NCBI RefSeq assembly: GCF_001713375.1
Contig: NZ_CP016449.1
Span: 1,054,001-1,118,000, forward strand
From: Hydrogenophaga sp. RAC07
GTDB lineage: Bacteria; Pseudomonadota; Gammaproteobacteria; Burkholderiales; Burkholderiaceae_C
Length of the DNA stretch: 64,000 bases
Reading direction: 5' to 3'
Below are positions 1-7,367 of this stretch, piece after piece. Every line of letters begins with the position of its first letter. Within the stretch, counting starts at the first letter, position 1. The position numbers and the translations under genes are program-made. Under the pieces are notes generated by a model. The model was not told the DNA's origin and did no database searches. It worked only from the letters and a program-made list of their open reading frames with translations.

Positions 1-135
1 ATGACCATGCGCATCAAGGAAGTGGCCGAGCGTCACGCCAAGGGCCGCATCGTGAGTTGCCTGGAGGGCGGCTACTCACTGAGCGCGCTGGGCCGCAGCG
101 TGGAAGCGCATCTGCGGGTGCTGGCCGACGTCTGA
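1..135 (+). CDS. C-terminal end of a histone deacetylase-like hydrolase (5' truncated)
   Basis: The first 44 codons of the window read to a TGA at 133-135. The translated tail has a glycine-tyrosine pair in LEGGYSL, then LGRSV and AHLRVLAD. This resembles the last segment of bacterial HDAC/acetoin-utilisation-type amidohydrolases (acetylpolyamine amidohydrolase family), in which a GGY motif near the C-terminus carries the active-site tyrosine. The ATG at position 1 is probably an internal methionine, because the catalytic core would lie upstream of the window. Neighbouring codon use is the same as the rest of the region. Family assignment from so short a tail is tentative. Confidence 0.55.
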   Translation: MTMRIKEVAERHAKGRIVSCLEGGYSLSALGRSVEAHLRVLADV

Positions 136-175
136 GCGCTGCACCCCCGGGACGGCAACCGCCACGGGAATCTCC

Positions 176-181
176 GACAAT
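176..181 (+). promoter_or_regulatory. -10-like hexamer GACAAT, 7 nt before the start codon
   Basis: GACAAT ends seven bases before the ATG at 189, and no Shine-Dalgarno sequence lies between. If used, transcription would begin at or within a base or two of the start codon. The same layout recurs at several other genes in this window. No convincing -35 hexamer is visible. Confidence 0.35.
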
Positions 182-188
182 CCGGCGC

Positions 189-992
189 ATGACTCCAGCA
201 TCTTCCACGCCCGCCACTGGCGACATCCTGCTGCACACGCGCGACGAGCGCGGCGTGCACACCCTCACCTTGAACACGCCGCGCAGCTTCAATGTGCTCT
301 CCGAAGCCATGCTGGCGGCGCTGCAGGCCGCGCTCGACGCGGTCTCGGGAGATGGGCAGGCGCGGGTGGTGGTGATCGCCGCCAGCGGCAAGGCGTTTTG
401 TGCCGGGCACGATCTCAAGGAAATGCGGGCGCACCCCGAGCAGGCGTACTACCAGGCGCTGTTTGCGCGCTGCTCCCGGCTCATGCTGGCCATCCGCAAG
501 CTGGAAGTGCCGGTCATCGCGCGCGTGCAAGGGCTCGCCACGGCGGCCGGTTGCCAGCTGGTGGCGCAGTGCGATCTGGCCGTGGCCAGCGAGGCCGCGA
601 GCTTCGGTGTCAACGGTATCGACGTGGGGCTGTTCTGTGCCACGCCGGGCGTGGCCTTGTCGCGCAACATCCTGCCCAAACAGGCCATGGAGATGCTGCT
701 CACGGGCGATTTCATCTCGGCCGACGAAGCGTGTGCGCGTGGTCTCGTCAACCGGGTGGTTGCGCCCGACGCGCTGGACGCGGCAGTGGCCACCCTGGTG
801 GACCGGATTCTGGCCAAGCCCCGCGAAGCCATTGCCATGGGCAAGGCGCTGTTTTACCGCCAGCTGGAGACCGGCCTTGAAGCGGCCTACCAGCTCGCCG
901 GTCAGACCATGGCCTGCAACATGGCGCACCCCGTGGCGCAAGAGGGCGTGCAGGCCTTCATCGACAAACGCGCGCCGAGCTGGCGCGCCTGA
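189..992 (+). CDS. Enoyl-CoA hydratase/isomerase family protein (crotonase fold, catalytic Glu residues replaced)
   Basis: This is a 267-residue crotonase-superfamily protein. The oxyanion-hole motif CAGHDL is at residues 71-76 and AAGCQL at 119-124. In classical hydratases two glutamates activate the water. Here the first aligns with Gln123 (GCQL instead of GCEL) and the second with Gly143 in FGVNGIDVG. The protein resembles the ECHDC3-like branch, so it may not be a true hydratase. The start at 189 was chosen because the open frame upstream (from 57) overlaps the preceding gene and lacks family similarity. A -10-like GACAAT sits 7 nt before this ATG. Confidence 0.85.
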   Translation: MTPASSTPATGDILLHTRDERGVHTLTLNTPRSFNVLSEAMLAALQAALDAVSGDGQARVVVIAASGKAFCAGHDLKEMRAHPEQAYYQALFARCSRLMLAIRKLEVPVIARVQGLATAAGCQLVAQCDLAVASEAASFGVNGIDVGLFCATPGVALSRNILPKQAMEMLLTGDFISADEACARGLVNRVVAPDALDAAVATLVDRILAKPREAIAMGKALFYRQLETGLEAAYQLAGQTMACNMAHPVAQEGVQAFIDKRAPSWRA

Positions 993-1016
993 TCTTTCAA
1001 CGCAACGTTCGCACTC

Positions 1017-2348
1017 ATGGCCACCACTCCCACCGCCGCCCCCAAGCCCATCGACGACTTTGGTCTCTGGCTGTCGGCTTTCACACAACCCACGGTGTTG
1101 ACCGAGCTGGGCGCCTTGGCGCTGTGCATCTTGCTCGCGCTGGGCGCCACCTGGCTGATGCGCCGGGCGCTGGGCATGCAGGAGGAAAGAACCTCGGTGC
1201 TGTTTGGTCGCAGGCTCATCGACGGTGTGATGTTTCCGCTGTTGTTGCTCACGCTGGCTTACGTGGCGCGCGCGCTGTTGCTGGAGCGTTTTCCCGTGGC
1301 GGCGTTCAAGGTGGCCATTCCGGTGCTGGTGTCGTTGGTGGTGATTCGCGTGGGCGTGAAGGTGCTGCAGGTGGCGTTTGCCACGGCGCCTTGGGTGCGG
1401 GTGCTGGAGCGCACCATTTCGTGGGTGGCGTGGCTGGCCATGGTGCTGTGGGTCAGCGGCTTGCTGCCGGTGGTGCTGGCCGAGATGGACCAGATCACCT
1501 GGAAGATCGGTGCCTCGACGCTGAGCCTGCGCACCATGATCGAAGGCATCCTCACCGCCGGCGCGGTGTTGATCCTGTCGCTGTGGGTGTCGTCCGCCAT
1601 CGAAACGCGCCTCTTGCGCAAGGCGGTGGGTGGCGACCTGTCGCTGCGCAAGGCGGTGAGCAACGCCACGCGCGCGCTGCTCATGTTTTTCGGTCTGATC
1701 ATTGCGCTGTCGGCCGTGGGCATCGACCTCACCGCGCTGTCGGTGCTGGGCGGTGCCATCGGCGTGGGCATCGGCTTTGGCCTGCAGAAGCTGGCGTCCA
1801 ACTACGTGAGCGGTTTCGTGATCCTGGCCGAGCGCAGCATGCGCATTGGCGACAACGTGCGGGTCGACAACTTCGAAGGCATCATCACCGACATCAACGC
1901 GCGTTACACCGTGATCCGCTCCACCACGGGGCGTGAGTCCATCGTGCCCAACGAACTGCTGATCATCAACCGGGTGGAAAACCTGTCACTCGCCGACGAC
2001 CGGCTGTGGCAGTCCACGGTGGTGTCGGTGGGCTACGAAAGCGATGTGGAACAGGTCATGGACCTGTTGAAAGATGCGGCCTTGACCCAGGACCGCGTGC
2101 TGAAGGACCCCGCACCGTCGGTGGCCTTGTCCAACTTCGGCCCCGATGGCCTGGAGTTCACACTGGGCTACTGGATCGCAGATCCGGAAAACGGCACCCT
2201 CAACATCCGCTCGCTGATCAACCGCAAGGTGTTGCAGGCGCTGCGCGAACACCAGATCCAGATCCCGTACCCGCAGCGGGTGCTGCACATCCAGCGTCCA
2301 CCCGCCGGACCGGAAGAAACGGCATCAGCGGTTCATGAAGCCCGGTAA
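1017..2348 (+). CDS. Mechanosensitive ion channel family protein (MscS type)
   Basis: This 443-residue integral membrane protein has about five hydrophobic segments in the first 250 residues. They are followed by the MscS pore helix and beta domain, with the sequence GGAIGVGIGFGLQKLASNYVS. Glycine/alanine-rich pore packing followed by a conserved LQ..ASN turn is typical of MscS. The C-terminal cytoplasmic domain (VDNFEGIITDIN, IVPNELLI) also fits. Such channels release solutes on hypo-osmotic shock. The length is greater than E. coli MscS (286 aa) because of extra N-terminal helices. Its last 24 nt overlap the convergent TRAP permease gene. Confidence 0.9.
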   Translation: MATTPTAAPKPIDDFGLWLSAFTQPTVLTELGALALCILLALGATWLMRRALGMQEERTSVLFGRRLIDGVMFPLLLLTLAYVARALLLERFPVAAFKVAIPVLVSLVVIRVGVKVLQVAFATAPWVRVLERTISWVAWLAMVLWVSGLLPVVLAEMDQITWKIGASTLSLRTMIEGILTAGAVLILSLWVSSAIETRLLRKAVGGDLSLRKAVSNATRALLMFFGLIIALSAVGIDLTALSVLGGAIGVGIGFGLQKLASNYVSGFVILAERSMRIGDNVRVDNFEGIITDINARYTVIRSTTGRESIVPNELLIINRVENLSLADDRLWQSTVVSVGYESDVEQVMDLLKDAALTQDRVLKDPAPSVALSNFGPDGLEFTLGYWIADPENGTLNIRSLINRKVLQALREHQIQIPYPQRVLHIQRPPAGPEETASAVHEAR

Positions 2349-3620
2349 CCAGAGTGCGATGGCTGGGAAAGCAATCAGGATGCCCAGGCGCACGATGTCG
2401 GCCATGACGAACGGCCACACGCCCTGGAAGATGTGTTTGAGCTTCACCAGCGGCAGCAGCGAGTTCATGACAAAGAGGTTCATGCCCACTGGAGGCGAGA
2501 TCATGCCGATCTCCACGATGGTCACGATCAGGATGCCGAACCACACTGGATCAAAGCCCAGACCGGTGATGACCGGGAAGAACACCGGGATGGTGAGCAG
2601 CACCATGGAGAGCTCTTCCATCACCAGGCCAAGCGCGATGTAGATCGTCATGATCACCACCACCACCATGATGGGGTGGGGGCTGAACTGCAGGAGGAAG
2701 TCGCGCAGGTCACCCGGCATGCTGGTGAAGTTGATGAAGCTGGTGAAGACCATCGCCCCGATCAGGATGGTGAACAGCATGGCCGTGGTGCGGGTGCTCT
2801 CCACCAGGATGTCGAGCAACACGCGCGGCGTGAGCGCTCCGCGGAACAGGGCGAAAAAGAACGCACCCGCAGCGCCCACACCCGCGCCCTCGGTGGCGGT
2901 GAACACCCCGCCGTAGATGCCACCGATGACCAAGGCGAACAGCACAGCCACGCCCCAGATGCCACGAACCGCGGCCAGACGCTGCGTCCAGTTGAAACGT
3001 TCGGCCGGTGGGCCGGCGAGCGGGTCGCGCCAGGTGATGTAGACCACCGCCAGGCACAGGCAGACGATGGCCACCAGCCCGGGCAGGACGCCCGCGATAA
3101 ACAGCTTGCCTATGTCGGTCTCGGTGATGATCCCGTAGATCACCAGAATGGTCGAAGGCGGAATCAGGATACCCAGCGTGCCACCCGATGCGATGGCGCC
3201 GGTGGCCAGCGTGTCCTTGTAGCCGTGGCGCTTCATCTCGGGGTAGGCCACGCGCGTCATGGTGGCGGCGGTGGCGATCGACGAGCCGCAGATGGAGCCG
3301 AAGCCGCCCGAGGCGATGATGCTGGCCATGGCCAGGCCGCCTTTGCGGTGGCCCACAAAGGCGTTGGCCGCGGTGTAGAGCTCGCGCGCCATGCCGGCGC
3401 GCGCCACCAGGTTGCCCATGAGGATGAACAGCGGGATCACCGACAACACATAAGCAAATCCGGTCTCGAAGATCACCTGGCTGGTGCTCGCAAAAGCGGG
3501 CTGCCAGCCGCGCATGAGGCCCAGGCCCGCCACGCCGGCAATCGCCATGGCCAGCGCCAGCGGAATGCGCAGAAAGGCCATCGCAAAGACGGCGAGAAAA
3601 CCCAGTGCCGCTTCGGTCAT
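2325..3620 (-). CDS. dctM: TRAP transporter large permease (DctM family)
   Basis: This 431-residue, highly hydrophobic protein is built from about twelve membrane segments. It carries DctM landmarks such as PLFILMGNLVA, GGFGSICGSSIATAATM and TLGILIPPSTILVIYG. It is the sodium-coupled translocation subunit of a tripartite ATP-independent periplasmic transporter. It overlaps the small-permease gene by 4 nt (stop and start), indicating translational coupling. The substrate cannot be told from sequence. No regulator is adjacent. Confidence 0.93.
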   Translation of the reverse strand: MTEAALGFLAVFAMAFLRIPLALAMAIAGVAGLGLMRGWQPAFASTSQVIFETGFAYVLSVIPLFILMGNLVARAGMARELYTAANAFVGHRKGGLAMASIIASGGFGSICGSSIATAATMTRVAYPEMKRHGYKDTLATGAIASGGTLGILIPPSTILVIYGIITETDIGKLFIAGVLPGLVAIVCLCLAVVYITWRDPLAGPPAERFNWTQRLAAVRGIWGVAVLFALVIGGIYGGVFTATEGAGVGAAGAFFFALFRGALTPRVLLDILVESTRTTAMLFTILIGAMVFTSFINFTSMPGDLRDFLLQFSPHPIMVVVVIMTIYIALGLVMEELSMVLLTIPVFFPVITGLGFDPVWFGILIVTIVEIGMISPPVGMNLFVMNSLLPLVKLKHIFQGVWPFVMADIVRLGILIAFPAIALWLPGFMNR

Positions 3621-4147
3621 CGCGCAGCTCCGTCCAGATCGGCCGGCAGCTCGGCGGGTGGGGGATGGTGGGGCGAGGGGACCGGCACCACGACGAACAC
3701 GAACAGCAGGTGCACCGCCGCCGTGATGGCCAGGAACAGCGACATCATCCAGGCCACCGGTGCGATGGAGACCTGCAGGTACACGGTGGTGTCGCCGTAC
3801 TCGGCAAAGCGGTCGGCGCGTGTGCTCATGAGGTAGGCGAGGAAACCAAAGCCGCCCGCGCAGATCAGGTTGACCAGGCGCGCCTGGATGCTGCGCACCC
3901 AGTCGGGCATGAAGGCATCAAGCGAGTCGAACACCACGTGCTCGTTGCGCCACGACACCATGGGCAGCGCGCCGAAGATCACGATCACCATGAGGATCTC
4001 GGTGATCTCCAGGCCGCCGGGCACCGAATGGTCGAAGAAGCGCCGCCCGGTCACGTCCACCAACGTGAGCCACATGATGGTGAACAAGGCCACGGCCGCC
4101 ATGAGCCCGGTGGACCAGCGCAAAGCACGATCGATCGTCTTGAGCAT
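3617..4147 (-). CDS. dctQ: TRAP transporter small permease (DctQ family)
   Basis: This 176-residue membrane protein has four predicted hydrophobic helices and the DctQ signature region RRFFDHSVPGGLEITEILM followed by SWRNEHVVFD. It pairs with the large permease encoded immediately downstream, with a 4-nt overlap. The C-terminus is proline- and histidine-rich, and may be unstructured. A strong hairpin separates it from the upstream binding-protein gene. Confidence 0.9.
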   Translation of the reverse strand: MLKTIDRALRWSTGLMAAVALFTIMWLTLVDVTGRRFFDHSVPGGLEITEILMVIVIFGALPMVSWRNEHVVFDSLDAFMPDWVRSIQARLVNLICAGGFGFLAYLMSTRADRFAEYGDTTVYLQVSIAPVAWMMSLFLAITAAVHLLFVFVVVPVPSPHHPPPAELPADLDGAAR

Positions 4148-4166
4148 GATGCTTCTTGATGTGACA

Positions 4167-4197
4167 AGGCCGGCTGTGCGAACTGCTCAGCCGGCCT
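4167..4197 (-). terminator. Intercistronic hairpin between dctP and dctQ
   Basis: AGGCCGGCTG (4167-4176) and CAGCCGGCCT (4188-4197) form a perfect 10-bp stem with an 11-nt loop. A smaller GGCCAC/GTGGCC hairpin (4203-4218) lies next to it, nearer dctP. There is no run of T, so it is more likely a processing or partial-attenuation structure than a full terminator. It would favour more binding protein than permease. Confidence 0.6.
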
Positions 4198-4223
4198 GAC
4201 AAGGCCACGGGTGTGGCCGGGGT

Positions 4224-5237
4224 TTATTTCACCTTGGCGATTTCCGAGCGGAACTCTGCCAGCACAGCCTTGGGGTTGTTCAGGCCTTTGACCTGGGCGC
4301 TCGCCGCCCACTTGGTTTCCAGATAGTCCTGCTTGTCCATCACGGCTTTCACGAAGGCCTTGTCGGCGGTGATGCGTGCCACGCCTTGGCTCTTCTGCAG
4401 TTCGCGGCTGGCCGCGTCCACCTTGTCCCAGCCCTCGCCGAACAGGCGCGCTGCCGGTTCGCCCGAGAGCTTGTCGACCACGGCCTTGTCCTGCGCCGAC
4501 AGGGCGTTGTACTTGGCGGGATTCATCATGAAGACGAAGCTGGTGTTGTACAGGCCACCGGGGAAATCGGTCGCGTGTTTGATCATGCTGAGCTTGAAGG
4601 AGGCGATCGACTCGTCGGGGAAGAAGGTGCCGTCCATCACGCCGGTGGAGAGCAACTCGAACGACTCGGGTGCGGCCTTGAGCGTGGTGTTCCAGCCCAT
4701 GGCCTTGGAGAGCTCGTTGATGTTGCCGCCACCGATGCGGAACTTCAGGCTCGCGGCCTCAGTGGCCGAAGTCACCGGCTTCTTGCTGTTGAAGATCACA
4801 CCTGGGCCGTGCGTGAACACGGCCAGTACCTTCACGCCACGGTGCTCGCCCAGCGGCGCGAAGTGCTTGCTGTAGATGCGCTGGTAAGCGATCGAGGTGG
4901 CCACCGCGTTGTTGCCCAGAAACGGGAACTCGGCAACCTGGGTGTTGATGAAACGGCCGGGCGTGTAGCCGTCCACCGTGTAGGAGATGTCGGCCAGGCC
5001 GTCGCGCACGGCGTCAAAGGTGCCGGGTGCGGCCACCACGCCCTTGGGCAGGATGTTGCACTTCATGCGGCCGGTGCTTTCCTTCTCCAGCATGTCGCAC
5101 CAGGTCTTTTGCGATGTGCTCAGCGTGTGGCTGGGCGGCAGCCAGCTGGAGACGGTGAACACCGTCTGCGCCGATACCACGCCGCTGGCGAGCAGAGCGC
5201 AGGACAGGGCCAGTGCAACGAGGGAACGTGACTTCAT
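4224..5237 (-). CDS. dctP: TRAP transporter periplasmic substrate-binding protein (DctP family)
   Basis: This 337-residue protein has a clear Sec signal peptide (charged MKSRS, hydrophobic stretch, cleavage near VVSAQ at residue 24). DctP-fold features follow, including SLKFRIGGGNINELSKAMGWN with the conserved ligand-carboxylate arginine in the KFRIGG segment, and GVMDGTFFPDE. It delivers an unknown, probably carboxylate-bearing, ligand to the DctQM permease encoded downstream. It is the first gene of the minus-strand unit. An AGGAG-like ribosome site precedes the ATG. Confidence 0.92.
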   Translation of the reverse strand: MKSRSLVALALSCALLASGVVSAQTVFTVSSWLPPSHTLSTSQKTWCDMLEKESTGRMKCNILPKGVVAAPGTFDAVRDGLADISYTVDGYTPGRFINTQVAEFPFLGNNAVATSIAYQRIYSKHFAPLGEHRGVKVLAVFTHGPGVIFNSKKPVTSATEAASLKFRIGGGNINELSKAMGWNTTLKAAPESFELLSTGVMDGTFFPDESIASFKLSMIKHATDFPGGLYNTSFVFMMNPAKYNALSAQDKAVVDKLSGEPAARLFGEGWDKVDAASRELQKSQGVARITADKAFVKAVMDKQDYLETKWAASAQVKGLNNPKAVLAEFRSEIAKVK

Positions 5238-5418
5238 GCGAAAACTCCTGAGTGCGGGTGCGAAGAGGGGCCGGAAGATGGTTGTTCAACATAAACAAAT
5301 CAGCGGATTCAATGTAGGCCAGTTCCCGTGTTCGGCATCTCATGGCTTACCCGAATTCGCCGACCCGCCGGTCGGTGAATGCGCAGGGGTGAGGCAAGGT
5401 CGCCAGGAAATAAGGGCT

Positions 5419-5446
5419 TTGTGGCTTCGGGTCGTTCTTCTATAAT
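5419..5446 (+). promoter_or_regulatory. Probable sigma-70 promoter of the etfBA operon
   Basis: TTGTGG (5419-5424) and a consensus TATAAT (5441-5446) are separated by 16 nt. This is the best -10 element seen in the window. Transcription would start near 5453, inside the adjacent palindrome, and leave a leader of about 140 nt before etfB. Confidence 0.6.
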
Positions 5447-5452
5447 CCCTAA

Positions 5453-5470
5453 AAAGCACGACCGTTCTTT
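5453..5470 (+). promoter_or_regulatory. Operator-like palindrome AAAGCACG-AC-CGTTCTTT
   Basis: The half-sites AAAGCACG and CGTTCTTT match in 7 of 8 positions and flank a central AC. Runs of A and T extend the symmetry on both sides. The site covers the predicted transcription start, a repressor position. The shape is like TetR-family operators that govern fatty-acid and acyl-CoA catabolism. The regulator is not in the window. Confidence 0.5.
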
Positions 5471-5540
5471 TTTCCGAAGTCCCCCGATTTGTCCCTCGCC
5501 AGACCATCCTCGACAAGGGGTGGGGCATACAATCCCCGAG

Positions 5541-5556
5541 TTGACGTGCACGTCAA
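5541..5556 (+). promoter_or_regulatory. Perfect 16-bp palindrome TTGACGTGCACGTCAA upstream of etfB
   Basis: The sequence equals its own reverse complement. It lies 39 nt before the etfB start, just after a second -10-like TACAAT (5528-5533). A perfect 16-bp palindrome in a leader suggests a dimeric regulator such as those of fatty-acid or branched-chain amino-acid breakdown. The identity is unknown. Confidence 0.5.
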
Positions 5557-5595
5557 TTCGCACGTCCCTTTCCACAACAGCAGGAGCAACCCAAC

Positions 5596-6345
5596 ATGAA
5601 GGTCATCGTCCCCGTCAAGCGCGTGGTGGATTACAACGTCAAGGTGCGAGTCAAGAGCGACGGCACGGGCGTGGACATCGCCAACGTCAAGATGAGCATG
5701 AACCCGTTTGACGAGATCGCGGTGGAAGAAGCCGTGCGCTTGAGAGAGAAGGGCGTGGTCACCGAGGTGATCGCCGTCTCTTGCGGTGTCACACAGTGCC
5801 AGGAAACCCTGCGCACCGCCATGGCCATCGGCGCCGACCGCGCCATCCTGGTGGAAACTACCGCGGAGCTGCAGCCCCTGGCCGTGGCCAAGCTGCTCAG
5901 GGCCCTGGTGGACAAAGAGCAGCCCGGCCTGATCATCCTGGGCAAACAGGCGATCGACGACGACTGCAACCAGACCGGCCAGATGCTCGCCGCGCTGGCG
6001 GGTCTGCCTCAAGCCACCTTCGCTTCCAAAGTGGAAGTGGCCGATGGCAAAGCCACGGTGACGCGCGAAGTCGACGGTGGTCTGGAGACCCTGTCCATCT
6101 CGCTGCCGGCCGTCATCACCACCGACCTTCGTTTGAACGAGCCGCGTTATGTGACGCTGCCGAACATCATGAAGGCGAAGAAAAAGCAGCTCGACATCGT
6201 CAAGCCCGAAGACCTCGGTGTGGACGTGACGCCGCGCATCAAGACCCTCAAGGTCAGCGAGCCGCCCAAGCGCGGTGCGGGCATCAAGGTGGCCGATGTG
6301 GCCGCCCTGGTGGACAAGCTCAAGAATGAAGCCAAAGTGATCTGA
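5596..6345 (+). CDS. etfB: Electron transfer flavoprotein beta subunit
   Basis: This 249-residue protein begins [18 protein letters not shown], typical of EtfB. It contains the AMP/adenine-binding region with [13 protein letters not shown] and the recognition-loop segment [20 protein letters not shown], which docks on acyl-CoA dehydrogenases. With EtfA it carries electrons from dehydrogenases to ETF-quinone oxidoreductase. A good Shine-Dalgarno (CAGGAG) precedes the ATG. etfA follows after 11 nt. Two operator candidates and a TATAAT promoter lie upstream. Confidence 0.97.
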   Translation: MKVIVPVKRVVDYNVKVRVKSDGTGVDIANVKMSMNPFDEIAVEEAVRLREKGVVTEVIAVSCGVTQCQETLRTAMAIGADRAILVETTAELQPLAVAKLLRALVDKEQPGLIILGKQAIDDDCNQTGQMLAALAGLPQATFASKVEVADGKATVTREVDGGLETLSISLPAVITTDLRLNEPRYVTLPNIMKAKKKQLDIVKPEDLGVDVTPRIKTLKVSEPPKRGAGIKVADVAALVDKLKNEAKVI

Positions 6346-6356
6346 GGAACCGATAC

Positions 6357-7289
6357 ATGACCGCACTCGTTATTGCCGAACACGACAACGCTTCCGTCAA
6401 GGGCGCGACCTTCAACACCGTCGCTGCCGCCGCCCAATGCGGTGGTGATGTGCACGTGCTCATCGCCGGCCACAACGCCGGTGGTGCAGCAGCCGCTGCC
6501 GCGCAGATCGCCGGCGTTGCCAAGGTGATCCACGCCGACGCCCCCGGTTTCGAACACGGCCTGGCCGAGAACGTGGCCGCTCAGGTGCTGACCATCGCCG
6601 CGAACTACAGCCACATCCTGTTCCCCGCCACCGCCAGCGGCAAGAACATCGCCCCCCGCGTGGCCGCCCACCTCGACGTGGCCCAGCTGTCCGACGTGAC
6701 CAAGGTCCTCAGCGCCGACACCTTCGAGCGCCCGATCTACGCCGGCAACGCCATTGCCACCGTGCAGGCCCTGGACGCCACCAAGGTCATCACCGTGCGC
6801 ACCACGGGTTTTGACCCCGCAGCTTCCACCGGTGGCAGCGCCACGCTGGAGACGGCAGCCGCAGCCGCCGATGACGGCAAGAGCAAGTTCATGGGCAGCG
6901 AGATCGCCAAGAGCGATCGCCCCGAGCTCACCGCCGCCAAGATCATCGTCTCGGGTGGCCGGGCACTGGGCAGCGCGGAGAAGTTCAACGACGTGATGAC
7001 CCCGCTGGCCGACAAGCTCGGTGCGGCGCTCGGTGCCAGCCGCGCCGCGGTGGACGCGGGTTACGCGCCCAACGACTGGCAGGTGGGCCAGACCGGCAAG
7101 ATCGTGGCACCCCAGCTCTACATCGCCGCCGGCATCTCGGGCGCCATCCAGCACCTGGCCGGCATGAAGGACAGCAAGGTCATCGTGGCGATCAACAAGG
7201 ACCCCGAGGCACCGATCTTCTCGGTGGCCGACTACGGTCTGGAGGCCGATCTGTTCGAGGCCGTGCCCGAATTGATCAAGGCACTCTGA
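6357..7289 (+). CDS. etfA: Electron transfer flavoprotein alpha subunit (FAD-binding)
   Basis: This 310-residue protein is the usual length for EtfA. The C-terminal FAD domain shows [44 protein letters not shown] and [11 protein letters not shown]. These are the standard contacts for FAD phosphates and ring. It forms a heterodimer with EtfB. TGAGGA provides the ribosome site between the two genes. A strong UUCG hairpin follows the stop, separating etfBA from the dehydrogenase genes. Confidence 0.97.
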   Translation: MTALVIAEHDNASVKGATFNTVAAAAQCGGDVHVLIAGHNAGGAAAAAAQIAGVAKVIHADAPGFEHGLAENVAAQVLTIAANYSHILFPATASGKNIAPRVAAHLDVAQLSDVTKVLSADTFERPIYAGNAIATVQALDATKVITVRTTGFDPAASTGGSATLETAAAAADDGKSKFMGSEIAKSDRPELTAAKIIVSGGRALGSAEKFNDVMTPLADKLGAALGASRAAVDAGYAPNDWQVGQTGKIVAPQLYIAAGISGAIQHLAGMKDSKVIVAINKDPEAPIFSVADYGLEADLFEAVPELIKAL

Positions 7290-7303
7290 GCCCACTGACC
7301 AAC

Positions 7304-7331
7304 ACAAGGGCATCGTTCGCGATGCCCTTGT
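7304..7331 (+). terminator. UUCG-capped hairpin after etfA
   Basis: ACAAGGGCATCG (7304-7315) and CGATGCCCTTGT (7320-7331) form a perfect 12-bp stem closed by the stable TTCG tetraloop. No T tract follows, so it may act as a 3' stabiliser or partial terminator that gives etfBA more transcript than the downstream dehydrogenase. Confidence 0.65.
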
Positions 7332-7367
7332 CGTATCTGCACCCGTGAATTCCCTGGAGACAAGACG

